From JBEKHI01 sp050012355 (GTDB lineage: Bacteria > Actinomycetota > Actinomycetes > Streptosporangiales > Streptosporangiaceae): a stretch of DNA of 10,096 nt. The notes beneath the pieces are model-generated. The model did not search any database. It worked only from the letters and a program-made list of their open reading frames with translations, and was not told the DNA's origin. Of the stretch, positions 4,915-10,096 are shown in pieces; position 1 is the first letter of the stretch; each line of letters begins with the position of its first letter. Where the stretch lies: positions 1-10,096 of the forward strand of contig JBEKHI010000501.1 in the NCBI GenBank assembly GCA_050012355.1, in the 5' to 3' direction. Made by a program: the position numbers and the translations under genes.

Positions 4915-5727
4915 ATGAACGGCGAGGCCCGGCCGCAGCGCGCCGACGCGGCGCGCAACCGGGAGCGCGTGCTGGCCTCGGCCGAGACGGTCCTCGCCCG
5001 CGACGGCCTGTCCGCGTCCATGCGGGCGATCGCCGCCGAGGCGGGGGTTGGGCTGGGCACGATCTACCGGAACTTCCCCACTCAGGAGGCGCTGTATCAG
5101 GCCATCATCGTCCGGCGCACCGAAGCCTTGATCGCCGAGGCGGGAGAGCGGGCCGACGCGCTGGACCCAGGACAGGCGTTCTTTGGCTACTTCACCAGCG
5201 TGGTGGAGCATGCTATGCGCACGAAGGCCATGGCCGATCTGCTGACCAGAGCCGGGATCGACCCGAAATCCGGCATGGCCGAGGTCGGCCGCGACATGCG
5301 GCAGGCGGTCGAGGTGCTGCTCGAACGCGCCCAGCTGGCGGGCGCTGTCCGCGCGGACCTGCGGATGCCGGAGCTGATGGCCCTCCTGACCTACCCAGCT
5401 GCGAACCAAGGCCCTGGCCATCGTGTTCGACGGCATGCGCGCGCCGGCCAGCCCTGGCGATTAGGACAGCAACGCCCGGCCTCCTGCTCCCCAGTAGCAG
5501 GGTCCGGCGGTAGCGGTGACCTTGATTTGCCAGCCGAGTCGGGCGAGCTCTCTTTCGAGGTCGGCTGGCTGGTGCGGGACCTTTACGAGCCGGTAGGCGG
5601 TCCCATCGGCGATACGGCGGCGGATGGTCGACGACGAGGAACCTTCCACGAGTTCGTCTGGTGTGCGATATGCGTCGTCAGCGAAGAACACGCGACCGCC
5701 CGGTTTGAGACGGTCAGCCACGAGTGA
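4915..5727 (+). CDS. TetR/AcrR-family repressor with frameshifted C-terminus
   Basis: The N-terminus is an intact TetR DNA-binding domain: RNRERVLASAETVLARDGLS, then the HTH MRAIAAEAGVGLGTIYRNFP (36-55) and TQEALYQAI. The ligand domain runs to about residue 159 (PELMALLT). After base 5391 the expected ending appears in the +1 frame, as TQLRTKALAIVFDGMRAPAS to PGD and a TAG at 5462-5464. Relative to the family about 10-15 residues are also missing, so a small deletion shifted the frame. The present frame instead runs to 5727, antisense through the methyltransferase remnant, with an Arg/Gly-rich non-family tail. The ATG at 4915 has GGAGGA just upstream. It probably represses itself and the divergent reductase through GGAACANNTGTTCC sites. 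The DNA-binding part is intact; ligand binding and dimerisation may be altered. Confidence 0.8.
   Translation: MNGEARPQRADAARNRERVLASAETVLARDGLSASMRAIAAEAGVGLGTIYRNFPTQEALYQAIIVRRTEALIAEAGERADALDPGQAFFGYFTSVVEHAMRTKAMADLLTRAGIDPKSGMAEVGRDMRQAVEVLLERAQLAGAVRADLRMPELMALLTYPAANQGPGHRVRRHARAGQPWRLGQQRPASCSPVAGSGGSGDLDLPAESGELSFEVGWLVRDLYEPVGGPIGDTAADGRRRGTFHEFVWCAICVVSEEHATARFETVSHE
5380..5464 (+). other. Deletion/frameshift scar at the TetR 3' end
   Basis: Up to ACC at 5389-5391 the TetR frame is in phase with the start. From about 5390 to the TAG at 5462-5464 the family-like ending (LRTKALAIVFDGMRAP) is in the next frame. The old stop overlaps by 2 nt the (-) strand TAA (5461-5463) of the methyltransferase remnant. 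Confidence 0.7.
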
Positions 5728-5808
5728 CCAGAACGACGCAAATAGTCTGACCGCGCACGTCCCGTTCGCCTCGCTAGTCACCTGTCGGCCGAGCCGCCAT
5801 TGCAACAA
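5461..5808 (-). pseudogene. SAM-dependent methyltransferase, N-terminal half missing
   Basis: The (-) frame from about 5748 to the TAA at 5461-5463 reads as the C-terminal part of a class I SAM-dependent methyltransferase: FASFWSLVADRLKPGGRVFF (the strand after motif III), ADDAYRTPDELVEGSSSSTI, RRRIADGTAYRLVKVPHQPA and LGWQIKVTATAGPCYWGAGG. Family members have about 100-120 residues before this, with the Gly-rich SAM-binding loop, and nothing like it is visible upstream in any frame on this strand. The open frame starts only from a TTG at 5806-5808, with no ribosome site, and its first 20 residues are unlike the family. I infer a 5'-truncated, inactive gene. Its last 59 codon bases recur at 3671-3729, on the far side of the reductase/TetR block. 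Confidence 0.7.
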
Positions 5809-6223
5809 GGTGCCCCGTCTGGCCGTGGTCGTGGACAGTGGCTCTTGCGCGAATTTTGTGATGCTCTACGCTGCGTAACCACTTCCGAGCGGCCTCCACC
5901 ACAGGCGCAGGCGACCCGGCATCTGAGTTTGCCTCCTCAACCGGACATTCCAGGCGTGAAAGCGACAATCTCGTGCGCTGTTCCACGGTGTAGGTCAAGA
6001 TAGTGGAAGTCTCTTATCTTCAGGAGACGGCAGATTTCCACTATCTTGCCGCAGGGCTCGCGACCGTGCAGACCCTGACTTTTCCGGGTCCTCGGGAGAG
6101 GCTCCGCCGGCCGTGCGTAGCCACCCCCGCAAAATTCGCGCAAGAGCCCAGGAACCGACCGCTAGCGGCCAGCGAGAACGGCCCGCGCGGCGTGATCGCG
6201 ATGGTGTCGGTCACGGCCGCTAT
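5809..6223. other. Non-coding stretch with a large inverted repeat
   Basis: No frame here resembles a known family. Short frames on both strands (65-75 codons) lack ribosome sites and typical composition. Apart from the inverted repeat at 5996-6048 I see no tRNA, transposase or promoter I would defend. The stretch separates the methyltransferase remnant from the stop of the zinc-ribbon gene. Confidence 0.45.
5996..6048. repeat. 53-bp inverted repeat with 17-bp arms
   Basis: CAAGATAGTGGAAGTCT (5996-6012) pairs with AGATTTCCACTATCTTG (6032-6048) at 16 of 17 positions, and the odd pair is G-T. The 19-nt loop holds a competing hairpin, GTCTC (6009-6013) with GAGAC (6024-6028), so two RNA folds exclude each other. 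It lies 176 nt beyond the zinc-ribbon gene stop and is more AT-rich than its surroundings. It may be a distant terminator, a structured RNA, or the ends of a very short mobile element. Confidence 0.7.
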
Positions 6224-7510
6224 TTAGAGCTGGCTGGATTGATAGGTAGTGAGGCCGTACTTCGTGGCCATCGGGTTCCAGAGGCTCGCGAACGCTTGCT
6301 TGTCCTGGGTCGCCTGGCTGTCGGGTCCGTAGGAGGCGTTCAGGTTGCCGTCCGACTCGATGGTCTTCTTGTTGCAGCCTTTGGTCATCGCGTCGTCGGC
6401 CCATTTGGCCAGGTCGGAGTCCGCCTTGGCCGAGGCCTGCCAGGCACCGGTCAGATCCTGCAACATGGCGGCCGACAGCGCGGACCGGTCAGACATACCG
6501 GCCAGATCGGCCAGCAGTCGCGTCCGGTTACTCGCTGCCTTGAGGAAGACTGCATCGTCGTGCGCCAGCTTGGAGCCGCAGTCCCTGACGTTGACGACGG
6601 CGTCGATGACATCGCCCCGGTCGGTGACGCTCTGCGCAAGCAACGCGGCGAGAGCCGTGGCCGCTTGCTGCTGCCCCGTGGACGAGTTCGCGGAGGCGGA
6701 TGGCTTGGCGCTAGTCGTGGCGGTGGTGCCGCTCGATGTTGGGCTGCTGCCCGAGCCCCGGTTCAGCAAGAGGATCCCGGCGAGCACGATCACCACGGCC
6801 GCGACGCCGCCCACGATCATCGGTGTACGTGACCGCTGGGGCCGTTGCGGTCCGGCGCCCAGCGGGCTCGGTGCCTGCCGCCACTTGCTGATGAGCGTGT
6901 GTGGCGAATCTACTCGCGTCGCGTTCGGGTCGGCAGCCGAGCCGGGTCGCGAATACGGACCGGCAGAGGCCGCGAACGGGTCGGTAGGCGCTGAGTACTG
7001 GCCGCCACCCGGGGCCGCGTAAGTGCTGGTCGGCGAGCTGAACGAGTCGATGGAGGTCGAGTTCGGATCGACCGTTGATCCTGTCGCGTTCGGCCACTGC
7101 GGCGGCGGGTTCTGCAGCTGCGTGACTTGGGGCGGGGGAGGAAGCGCGGCCGGCGGACCTGATGGTGGCGGAGGCGACTGTTGTGGCTTGTACCACGTGC
7201 CCCACGGGTCAGTCTGCTGTCCCATCGGCGGGGCCGATGCGGGTGGTTCCGTCGCCGGCGGCGCCGACGGCCAGCCGGATCCTGGCGGAGCCGACATCGG
7301 CGGAGCCGACATCGGAGGCGGGGCCATCGGCGGCGAAGTCGGTACGGCCATGGGCGGCGCGGCGACTGCCGACATCGGCGTCGTCGACCCTTCCGACGGC
7401 GTGAAATCGTCGGTTGCCGTGACCGGGCGCCCGCATGCCGGGCAGAACCGTGCCCCCGGCTGTATGGGATGCCCGCACGCTGGGTTAAGAGGACCTTCTG
7501 CACGGACCAT
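6224..7510 (-). CDS. Zinc-ribbon, Pro-rich, single-pass membrane protein
   Basis: The 428-residue product has a short N-terminal zinc ribbon (residues 9-27, NPACGHPIQPGARFCPACG), a long Pro/Ala/Ser-rich cytoplasmic linker (about 35-228), one membrane helix (230-250, MIVGGVAAVVIVLAGILLLN after a basic stretch) and a 178-residue outer domain. That domain begins with a Ser/Thr linker (252-278), followed by a helical part with two Cys (311, 379) that could form a disulphide, ending WNPMATKYGLTTYQSSQL. Topology is N-in, C-out with no signal peptide. The layout is common among actinobacterial proteins of unknown role. The ribbon should have four Cys, but the first is Asn9 and only Cys12, Cys23 and Cys26 remain, so metal binding is doubtful. 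The ATG at 7508-7510 has only AAGG close by. A 15-bp tandem repeat lies in the linker. Monocistronic, 93 nt downstream of the DUF222/HNH gene. Confidence 0.82.
   Translation of the reverse strand: MVRAEGPLNPACGHPIQPGARFCPACGRPVTATDDFTPSEGSTTPMSAVAAPPMAVPTSPPMAPPPMSAPPMSAPPGSGWPSAPPATEPPASAPPMGQQTDPWGTWYKPQQSPPPPSGPPAALPPPPQVTQLQNPPPQWPNATGSTVDPNSTSIDSFSSPTSTYAAPGGGQYSAPTDPFAASAGPYSRPGSAADPNATRVDSPHTLISKWRQAPSPLGAGPQRPQRSRTPMIVGGVAAVVIVLAGILLLNRGSGSSPTSSGTTATTSAKPSASANSSTGQQQAATALAALLAQSVTDRGDVIDAVVNVRDCGSKLAHDDAVFLKAASNRTRLLADLAGMSDRSALSAAMLQDLTGAWQASAKADSDLAKWADDAMTKGCNKKTIESDGNLNASYGPDSQATQDKQAFASLWNPMATKYGLTTYQSSQL
7286..7315. repeat. Perfect 15-bp tandem repeat (CGGAGCCGACATCGG) x2
   Basis: Two exact copies of CGGAGCCGACATCGG lie end to end, with a decayed third at 7316-7330. 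In the (-) frame they encode the Pro/Met/Ser/Ala unit PMSAP repeated in the linker of the zinc-ribbon protein. The unit is a multiple of three, so copy number can change without a frameshift. Confidence 0.8.
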
Positions 7511-7603
7511 AGCCTTAGCAGGCTAGAGCATGTGCCCACTCGAGCCAACCGAAACGGCGAACAACGGTAGCTTCGTATAGTCCGTTCGCGCAGCGAATCG
7601 AGG

Positions 7604-9136
7604 CTAGGCGGCTTGCTGCTCGGGCTGTTCGATGTTGTAGAACCGGCGGGGCGGCCGGGCTACTTGGGGGTTGCGTCCGTTGTTGAGGGCGACCCAGATG
7701 GCGTAGTGCAAGTCCAGGCGCTCGCCGCTGGCCCGCTTGATGGTCGCCGCGGTGATGGTCGCGCTGTGGGTGGCGCTGATCGTCCCGGTGGCGTCGGGGA
7801 GCGGGCCGGCGGGGGCGCTGGCCTGGCCGGTGGCGGGGTCGGTGAAGGTGTAGGTCCCGGCGTGGCCGCGGGTGATGATGTAGCCCTTGGCGTGCACCAG
7901 GCGATGGTGTGACCTGCAGATATTCATCAAGTTCTCCAGGCTGGTCTCCCCGCCGTTGGACCACCACTGGATGTGGTGCAGGTCGACTCTTCGGGAGTTG
8001 CAGTTCGGAAAGCTGCACCGGACCCCGTCGCGTTCCCGGACCGCCCGCCGGATGGCGGGGGGTACTTTGCGGGTGCGGCGCCCGACACTGAGGATGCTGC
8101 CGTCGGTGTCGTGGGTCATGGTGGAGATGGTCGCGTCGCAGCAGATCAGCCGCGCGTCGGCCGGGCTGATCGCCGGCCCGTCTTCGAGGTGGCAGCGGCC
8201 GGGCCGGCACGGGTGGGTGGCCTGCATCCGGCCGGTCAGCCGCCGGGACAGGGCGGACGTTTCCGCGGAAACAGCTCCGCGCGTTCCAGCGGGAACGTCA
8301 TCCGGATCCTCGGTCGGCGTTCCCGCTGGAACGTCTGCGGTGAGTGCGTCCGGGGTGGTGTGCACGATCACCTGATAAATATCCGCGTTGTCAGCGGAGG
8401 CGATCTTGCCGCGCAGGAAGTTCTCCGCCACCGCGACCAGCGCGTCAGCCAGGTCCTCGGCGGCGACGTTGAATTCTTCCGGGAGCTCCGCACCCGACAG
8501 GTCCGGCTTGTCGTGCGGGTGCTCCAGGTCCCCGACCGCCGCCCGCAGCGCCTGCAAGACCACGGCCCCGTCGGCGGGCGGCAGGTGGACGGTCAGCGAC
8601 ATCTCCCCGCTGTCCTCATCGAACCGCCACCGCACACTGCGACGCGGCACCGGCGGCCCGTCCTCTTGGTCCTGGGAGCACTGGTGATAGGCGCGGGCGA
8701 ACCGCTCCACTTGCGCGGCGGTCATCAAGGCGGTCATCTCCGCCAGCTCAGCCTCGGTCTCCGCAGTAGCGATCCGGGTCAGCTCCCGGATCTTGGAATA
8801 CGACATCCGCCCGGCCGCGAACTCCCGGTGCAGCACCGGCAGGTTCCGCAACGCCCGCGCGATCCGGACATGCTCCCGCGCCGTCCCCGGCGCCAGCTGA
8901 CACTTCCACGACAGCCACTCGGCACAGGACCGCATCTCCCACTGCGCCCACACCCCCCGCTCGTCGTAATCACCGATCAGCTCGATGAACCGGCAGGTAG
9001 CGGCGGCCAGATGCCCGGCCAGCGCACAGATCTCGGCTTCGAGGCGCTCGGCGGGCACCGGCAGGTTCTCGCTGATATCGGCACCCGCCTTGATGAGTTC
9101 TATCATGTGTTCGATATTAGTCGCGACGACTGACAT
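7604..9136 (-). CDS. DUF222 / HNH endonuclease (13E12 repeat family)
   Basis: The 510-residue product (from the ATG at 9134-9136) has DUF222 at about residues 25-265, including RSCAEWLSWKCQLAPGTARE, HVRIARALRNLPVLHREFAA and GRMSYSKIRELTRIAT. A variable linker (266-305) follows, then a C-terminal HNH nuclease with Cys374 and Cys379 (RCSFPNCNSR), His387-His388 (LHHIQWWSNGG), Asn402 (TSLENLMNIC), Cys407 and His410-His411 (RSHHRLVH). This is the 13E12 family, multicopy in mycobacteria and many other actinobacteria. One REP13E12 element is the insertion site of prophage phiRv1 in M. tuberculosis. The HNH residues are all present, so metal-dependent DNA cleavage is likely; the biological role is unknown. 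The ATG follows the sigma-factor TAA after one base, implying reinitiation; a TTG at 9148 is less likely. The linker DNA carries three palindromes, and a hairpin covers the start. Confidence 0.92.
   Translation of the reverse strand: MSVVATNIEHMIELIKAGADISENLPVPAERLEAEICALAGHLAAATCRFIELIGDYDERGVWAQWEMRSCAEWLSWKCQLAPGTAREHVRIARALRNLPVLHREFAAGRMSYSKIRELTRIATAETEAELAEMTALMTAAQVERFARAYHQCSQDQEDGPPVPRRSVRWRFDEDSGEMSLTVHLPPADGAVVLQALRAAVGDLEHPHDKPDLSGAELPEEFNVAAEDLADALVAVAENFLRGKIASADNADIYQVIVHTTPDALTADVPAGTPTEDPDDVPAGTRGAVSAETSALSRRLTGRMQATHPCRPGRCHLEDGPAISPADARLICCDATISTMTHDTDGSILSVGRRTRKVPPAIRRAVRERDGVRCSFPNCNSRRVDLHHIQWWSNGGETSLENLMNICRSHHRLVHAKGYIITRGHAGTYTFTDPATGQASAPAGPLPDATGTISATHSATITAATIKRASGERLDLHYAIWVALNNGRNPQVARPPRRFYNIEQPEQQAA
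8259..8332. repeat. Three 14-bp palindromes in the DUF222/HNH linker
   Basis: GTTTCCGCGGAAAC (8259-8272) is a perfect palindrome. GTTCCAGCGGGAAC (8283-8296) and GTTCCCGCTGGAAC (8319-8332) are each near-palindromic (12 of 14) and are exact reverse complements of each other. Starts are 24 and 36 bp apart, so all keep the reading frame. They encode VSAET, VPAGT and VPAGT. Confidence 0.8.
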
Positions 9137-9146
9137 TTTATCGAAC
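9109..9146. promoter_or_regulatory. Nested dyad over the sigma stop and DUF222/HNH start
   Basis: GTTCGATA (9109-9116) pairs with TATCGAAC (9139-9146). Inside it AGTCG (9119-9123) pairs with CGACT (9127-9131) around CGA. The region spans the sigma TAA (9138-9140), the ATG at 9134-9136 and the sequence up to the internal ATG at 9106. As RNA it would hide the nuclease start codon; as DNA it could be an operator. Confidence 0.5.
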
Positions 9147-9764
9147 AAAGCGCGAGGTGGTTAACTTCTCCGGGGTCTGGTCCAGTCGCTTGGCCAGGGC
9201 GCGCAGCCCGCGGTACGCGGCGGTGCGGACCGCCCCCGCTCGCTTGCCGAGGATCTTGCCCGCCGAGTCCGCGTCTAGTCCGACGACCGCGCGGAGCAGC
9301 ACCGCCTCCGCCTGGTCCGAAGGCAAGGTTGCGATCAGCCGGATGGCCGCGTCCGTGGCGACCGCCTCTAGCGCTTTCGCGGCAGTGTCATCGACTGCCG
9401 CTAGACCCGCCAGATCCTCATCGGAGACGGCCACCGCGGGCGGTCGCCGCGCGCTGTGCCGGAGGTGATCCAACCCGCGATGGCGCGCGACGGTGGAGGC
9501 CCAGCCGCGGAAGCCGTCGAGATCGCCGGAGAAGTGCCGCAGATCCCTGGCGATCTGCAGCCAGGTCTCCGACGCGACATCCTCCGCGTCATCCCCGACA
9601 AGCGTCCGGAGGTAGCGGAGAAGCCTCGGCTGGGTGTCCCTATACAGGACACGGAACGCCGCGGAACTTCCTGCCCGCGCATCACGTACTGCTTCCTCGA
9701 GGTCCGGCCCGTTTGATCCGCTCTCAGCCGCCGGTGACCGTGCCCGCGCACCGGAGAGGCTCAT
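9138..9764 (-). CDS. ECF-type RNA polymerase sigma factor (sigma-70 family)
   Basis: The 208-residue product has sigma region 2 at about residues 34-106 (AAFRVLYRDTQPRLLRYLRT, DDAEDVASETWLQIARDLRH, FRGWASTVARHRGLDHLR) and region 4 at about 135-190 (IRLIATLPSDQAEAVLLRAV, VGLDADSAGKILGKRAGAVR as the HTH, TAAYRGLRALAKRL). Regions 1 and 3 are absent, as expected for ECF sigma factors, which direct RNA polymerase to special promoters. It overlaps the upstream 72-aa gene by 4 nt (ATGA) and lacks a ribosome site of its own, so translation is coupled. One base separates its TAA from the ATG of the DUF222/HNH gene. No anti-sigma factor with a zinc-finger or membrane segment is visible next to it. The short C-terminal tail (DQTPEKLTTSRFVR) is not a regulatory domain. 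Confidence 0.92.
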   Translation of the reverse strand: MSLSGARARSPAAESGSNGPDLEEAVRDARAGSSAAFRVLYRDTQPRLLRYLRTLVGDDAEDVASETWLQIARDLRHFSGDLDGFRGWASTVARHRGLDHLRHSARRPPAVAVSDEDLAGLAAVDDTAAKALEAVATDAAIRLIATLPSDQAEAVLLRAVVGLDADSAGKILGKRAGAVRTAAYRGLRALAKRLDQTPEKLTTSRFVR

Positions 9765-9979
9765 AGGCGACTCAGGCCGTCGCGAACGCGTCGGAGAAGA
9801 TCAAGGTCGACCCTCGCCCACTGTTCATCCGCGCTTGGGCCGGCGAGGAACTCGCCTCCGCGGCGTGCTCGATCCGGCCAAACCCGATCGCCGGAAAGCA
9901 GGTTGAACCGGGCCGCAGCCAAGGGGCCGGGCTGACGGCGGGGAAAGCCATCGAGTTCCGGGGTCCGGCATGTCGTCAT
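9761..9979 (-). CDS. 72-aa protein translationally coupled to the sigma factor
   Basis: I do not recognise a named family. The product starts MTTCRTPELDGFPRRQPGPL and ends with a conserved-looking block, GGEFLAGPSADEQWARVDLD followed by LLRRVRDGLSRL. It is small, basic and without membrane segments or a zinc-binding Cys pattern (one Cys). Its TGA overlaps the sigma ATG as ATGA, the normal sign of coupled translation, which strongly supports a real gene. The position suggests a partner or regulator of the sigma factor, perhaps an anti-sigma-like peptide, but no motif proves it. The ATG at 9977-9979 has no strong ribosome site; AGGAC is 17 nt upstream. GGAAC about 20 nt upstream resembles an ECF -35, without a clear -10. 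Confidence 0.65.
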   Translation of the reverse strand: MTTCRTPELDGFPRRQPGPLAAARFNLLSGDRVWPDRARRGGEFLAGPSADEQWARVDLDLLRRVRDGLSRL

Positions 9980-10039
9980 ATTCAGCTCAGCGTCCTATGT
10001 TCCGTTTGTGTCGCACCCGAACTTTCCTGACACCGAAAC

Positions 10040-10074
10040 GGGCGGGGCGACGCCCCTCAACCATCGCCCCGCCC
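10040..10074. terminator. GC-rich terminator-like hairpin
   Basis: GGGCGGGGCGA (10040-10050) and TCGCCCCGCCC (10064-10074) form a perfect 11-bp stem with a 13-nt loop. GGGGCG/CGCCCC at 10044-10056 is a competing smaller fold. It lies 61 bp upstream of the sigma-operon start, so it most likely ends a (-) strand gene that begins beyond the window and insulates it from the sigma operon. Confidence 0.6.
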
Positions 10075-10096
10075 TAAGCCGTCTGCCCTGGTCTCA

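Noticed and set aside
6113..7022. Long + strand frames opposite the zinc-ribbon gene
   Set aside because: They are antisense to a gene with a clear ribbon, linker and membrane helix; no ribosome sites and biased composition.
7585..7597. TTCGC-GCA-GCGAA hairpin between the DUF222/HNH and zinc-ribbon genes
   Set aside because: A 5-bp stem with a 3-nt loop is common by chance in GC-rich DNA; too weak to call a terminator.
7973..9133. 386-codon open frame on the + strand
   Set aside because: It is the shadow of the DUF222/HNH gene, whose family match and HNH residues are clear; the + frame is Arg/Gly/Pro-rich and unlike any protein.
1..10096. CRISPR array, tRNA, rRNA or intact transposase
   Set aside because: I saw no regularly spaced repeats, cloverleaf arms with a CCA end, conserved rRNA segments or DDE/serine recombinase motifs.

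Overview
The window looks like chromosomal DNA of a high-GC, probably filamentous actinomycete. The grounds are strong G/C bias at third codon positions, a DUF5753 (Scr1-type) regulator paired with a DUF397 protein, an F420-type nitroreductase remnant, a DUF222/HNH (13E12-type) nuclease gene and a Pro/Ala-rich zinc-ribbon membrane protein. Genus cannot be fixed from the sequence. Local base composition is uneven: about 1320-3600 is clearly less GC-rich than the right half, which suggests an accessory patch.

Layout. 1-1340: the 3' end of an SDR/epimerase gene (+), a 31-bp near-perfect palindrome, a YidB/DUF937 gene (-) and an internally deleted F420-nitroreductase remnant (+) that ends at a strong hairpin. 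1322-2300: a small hydrophobic orphan gene (-), then about 0.7 kb without a convincing gene but with several dyads and hairpins. 2316-3547: a Scr1-like HTH regulator and its DUF397 partner (+). 3548-5808: a divergent aldo/keto reductase (-) and TetR regulator (+) sharing a promoter region with two copies of a 16-bp operator. This block is bracketed by two copies of the 3' end of one methyltransferase gene family, and the TetR 3' end is frameshifted. 5809-6223: non-coding, with a 53-bp inverted repeat. 6224-7510: a zinc-ribbon, single-pass membrane protein (-). 7604-9979: a tightly coupled (-) run of a 72-aa orphan, an ECF-type sigma factor and a DUF222/HNH nuclease gene. 9980-10096: a terminator-like hairpin.

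How the genes relate. Three units look functional. (1) The Scr1/DUF397 pair is a very common actinomycete regulator/partner couple, compared with toxin-antitoxin pairs. (2) The TetR/AKR pair looks like an autoregulated repressor controlling a detoxification-type oxidoreductase, with one operator lying exactly between the -35 and -10 of the AKR promoter. (3) The 72-aa protein, sigma factor and DUF222/HNH gene are translationally coupled, which is unusual company for a sigma factor. Much of the rest shows decay: a deleted nitroreductase, a headless methyltransferase, a second methyltransferase scrap, a frameshifted TetR tail and a zinc ribbon that has lost a cysteine. I saw no intact transposase, no CRISPR array and no tRNA or rRNA. 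The best leads for something new are the in-frame palindromes inside the DUF222/HNH gene, the sigma/DUF222 coupling with a hairpin over the start codon, the 53-bp inverted repeat, and the methyltransferase scraps flanking the TetR/AKR block.
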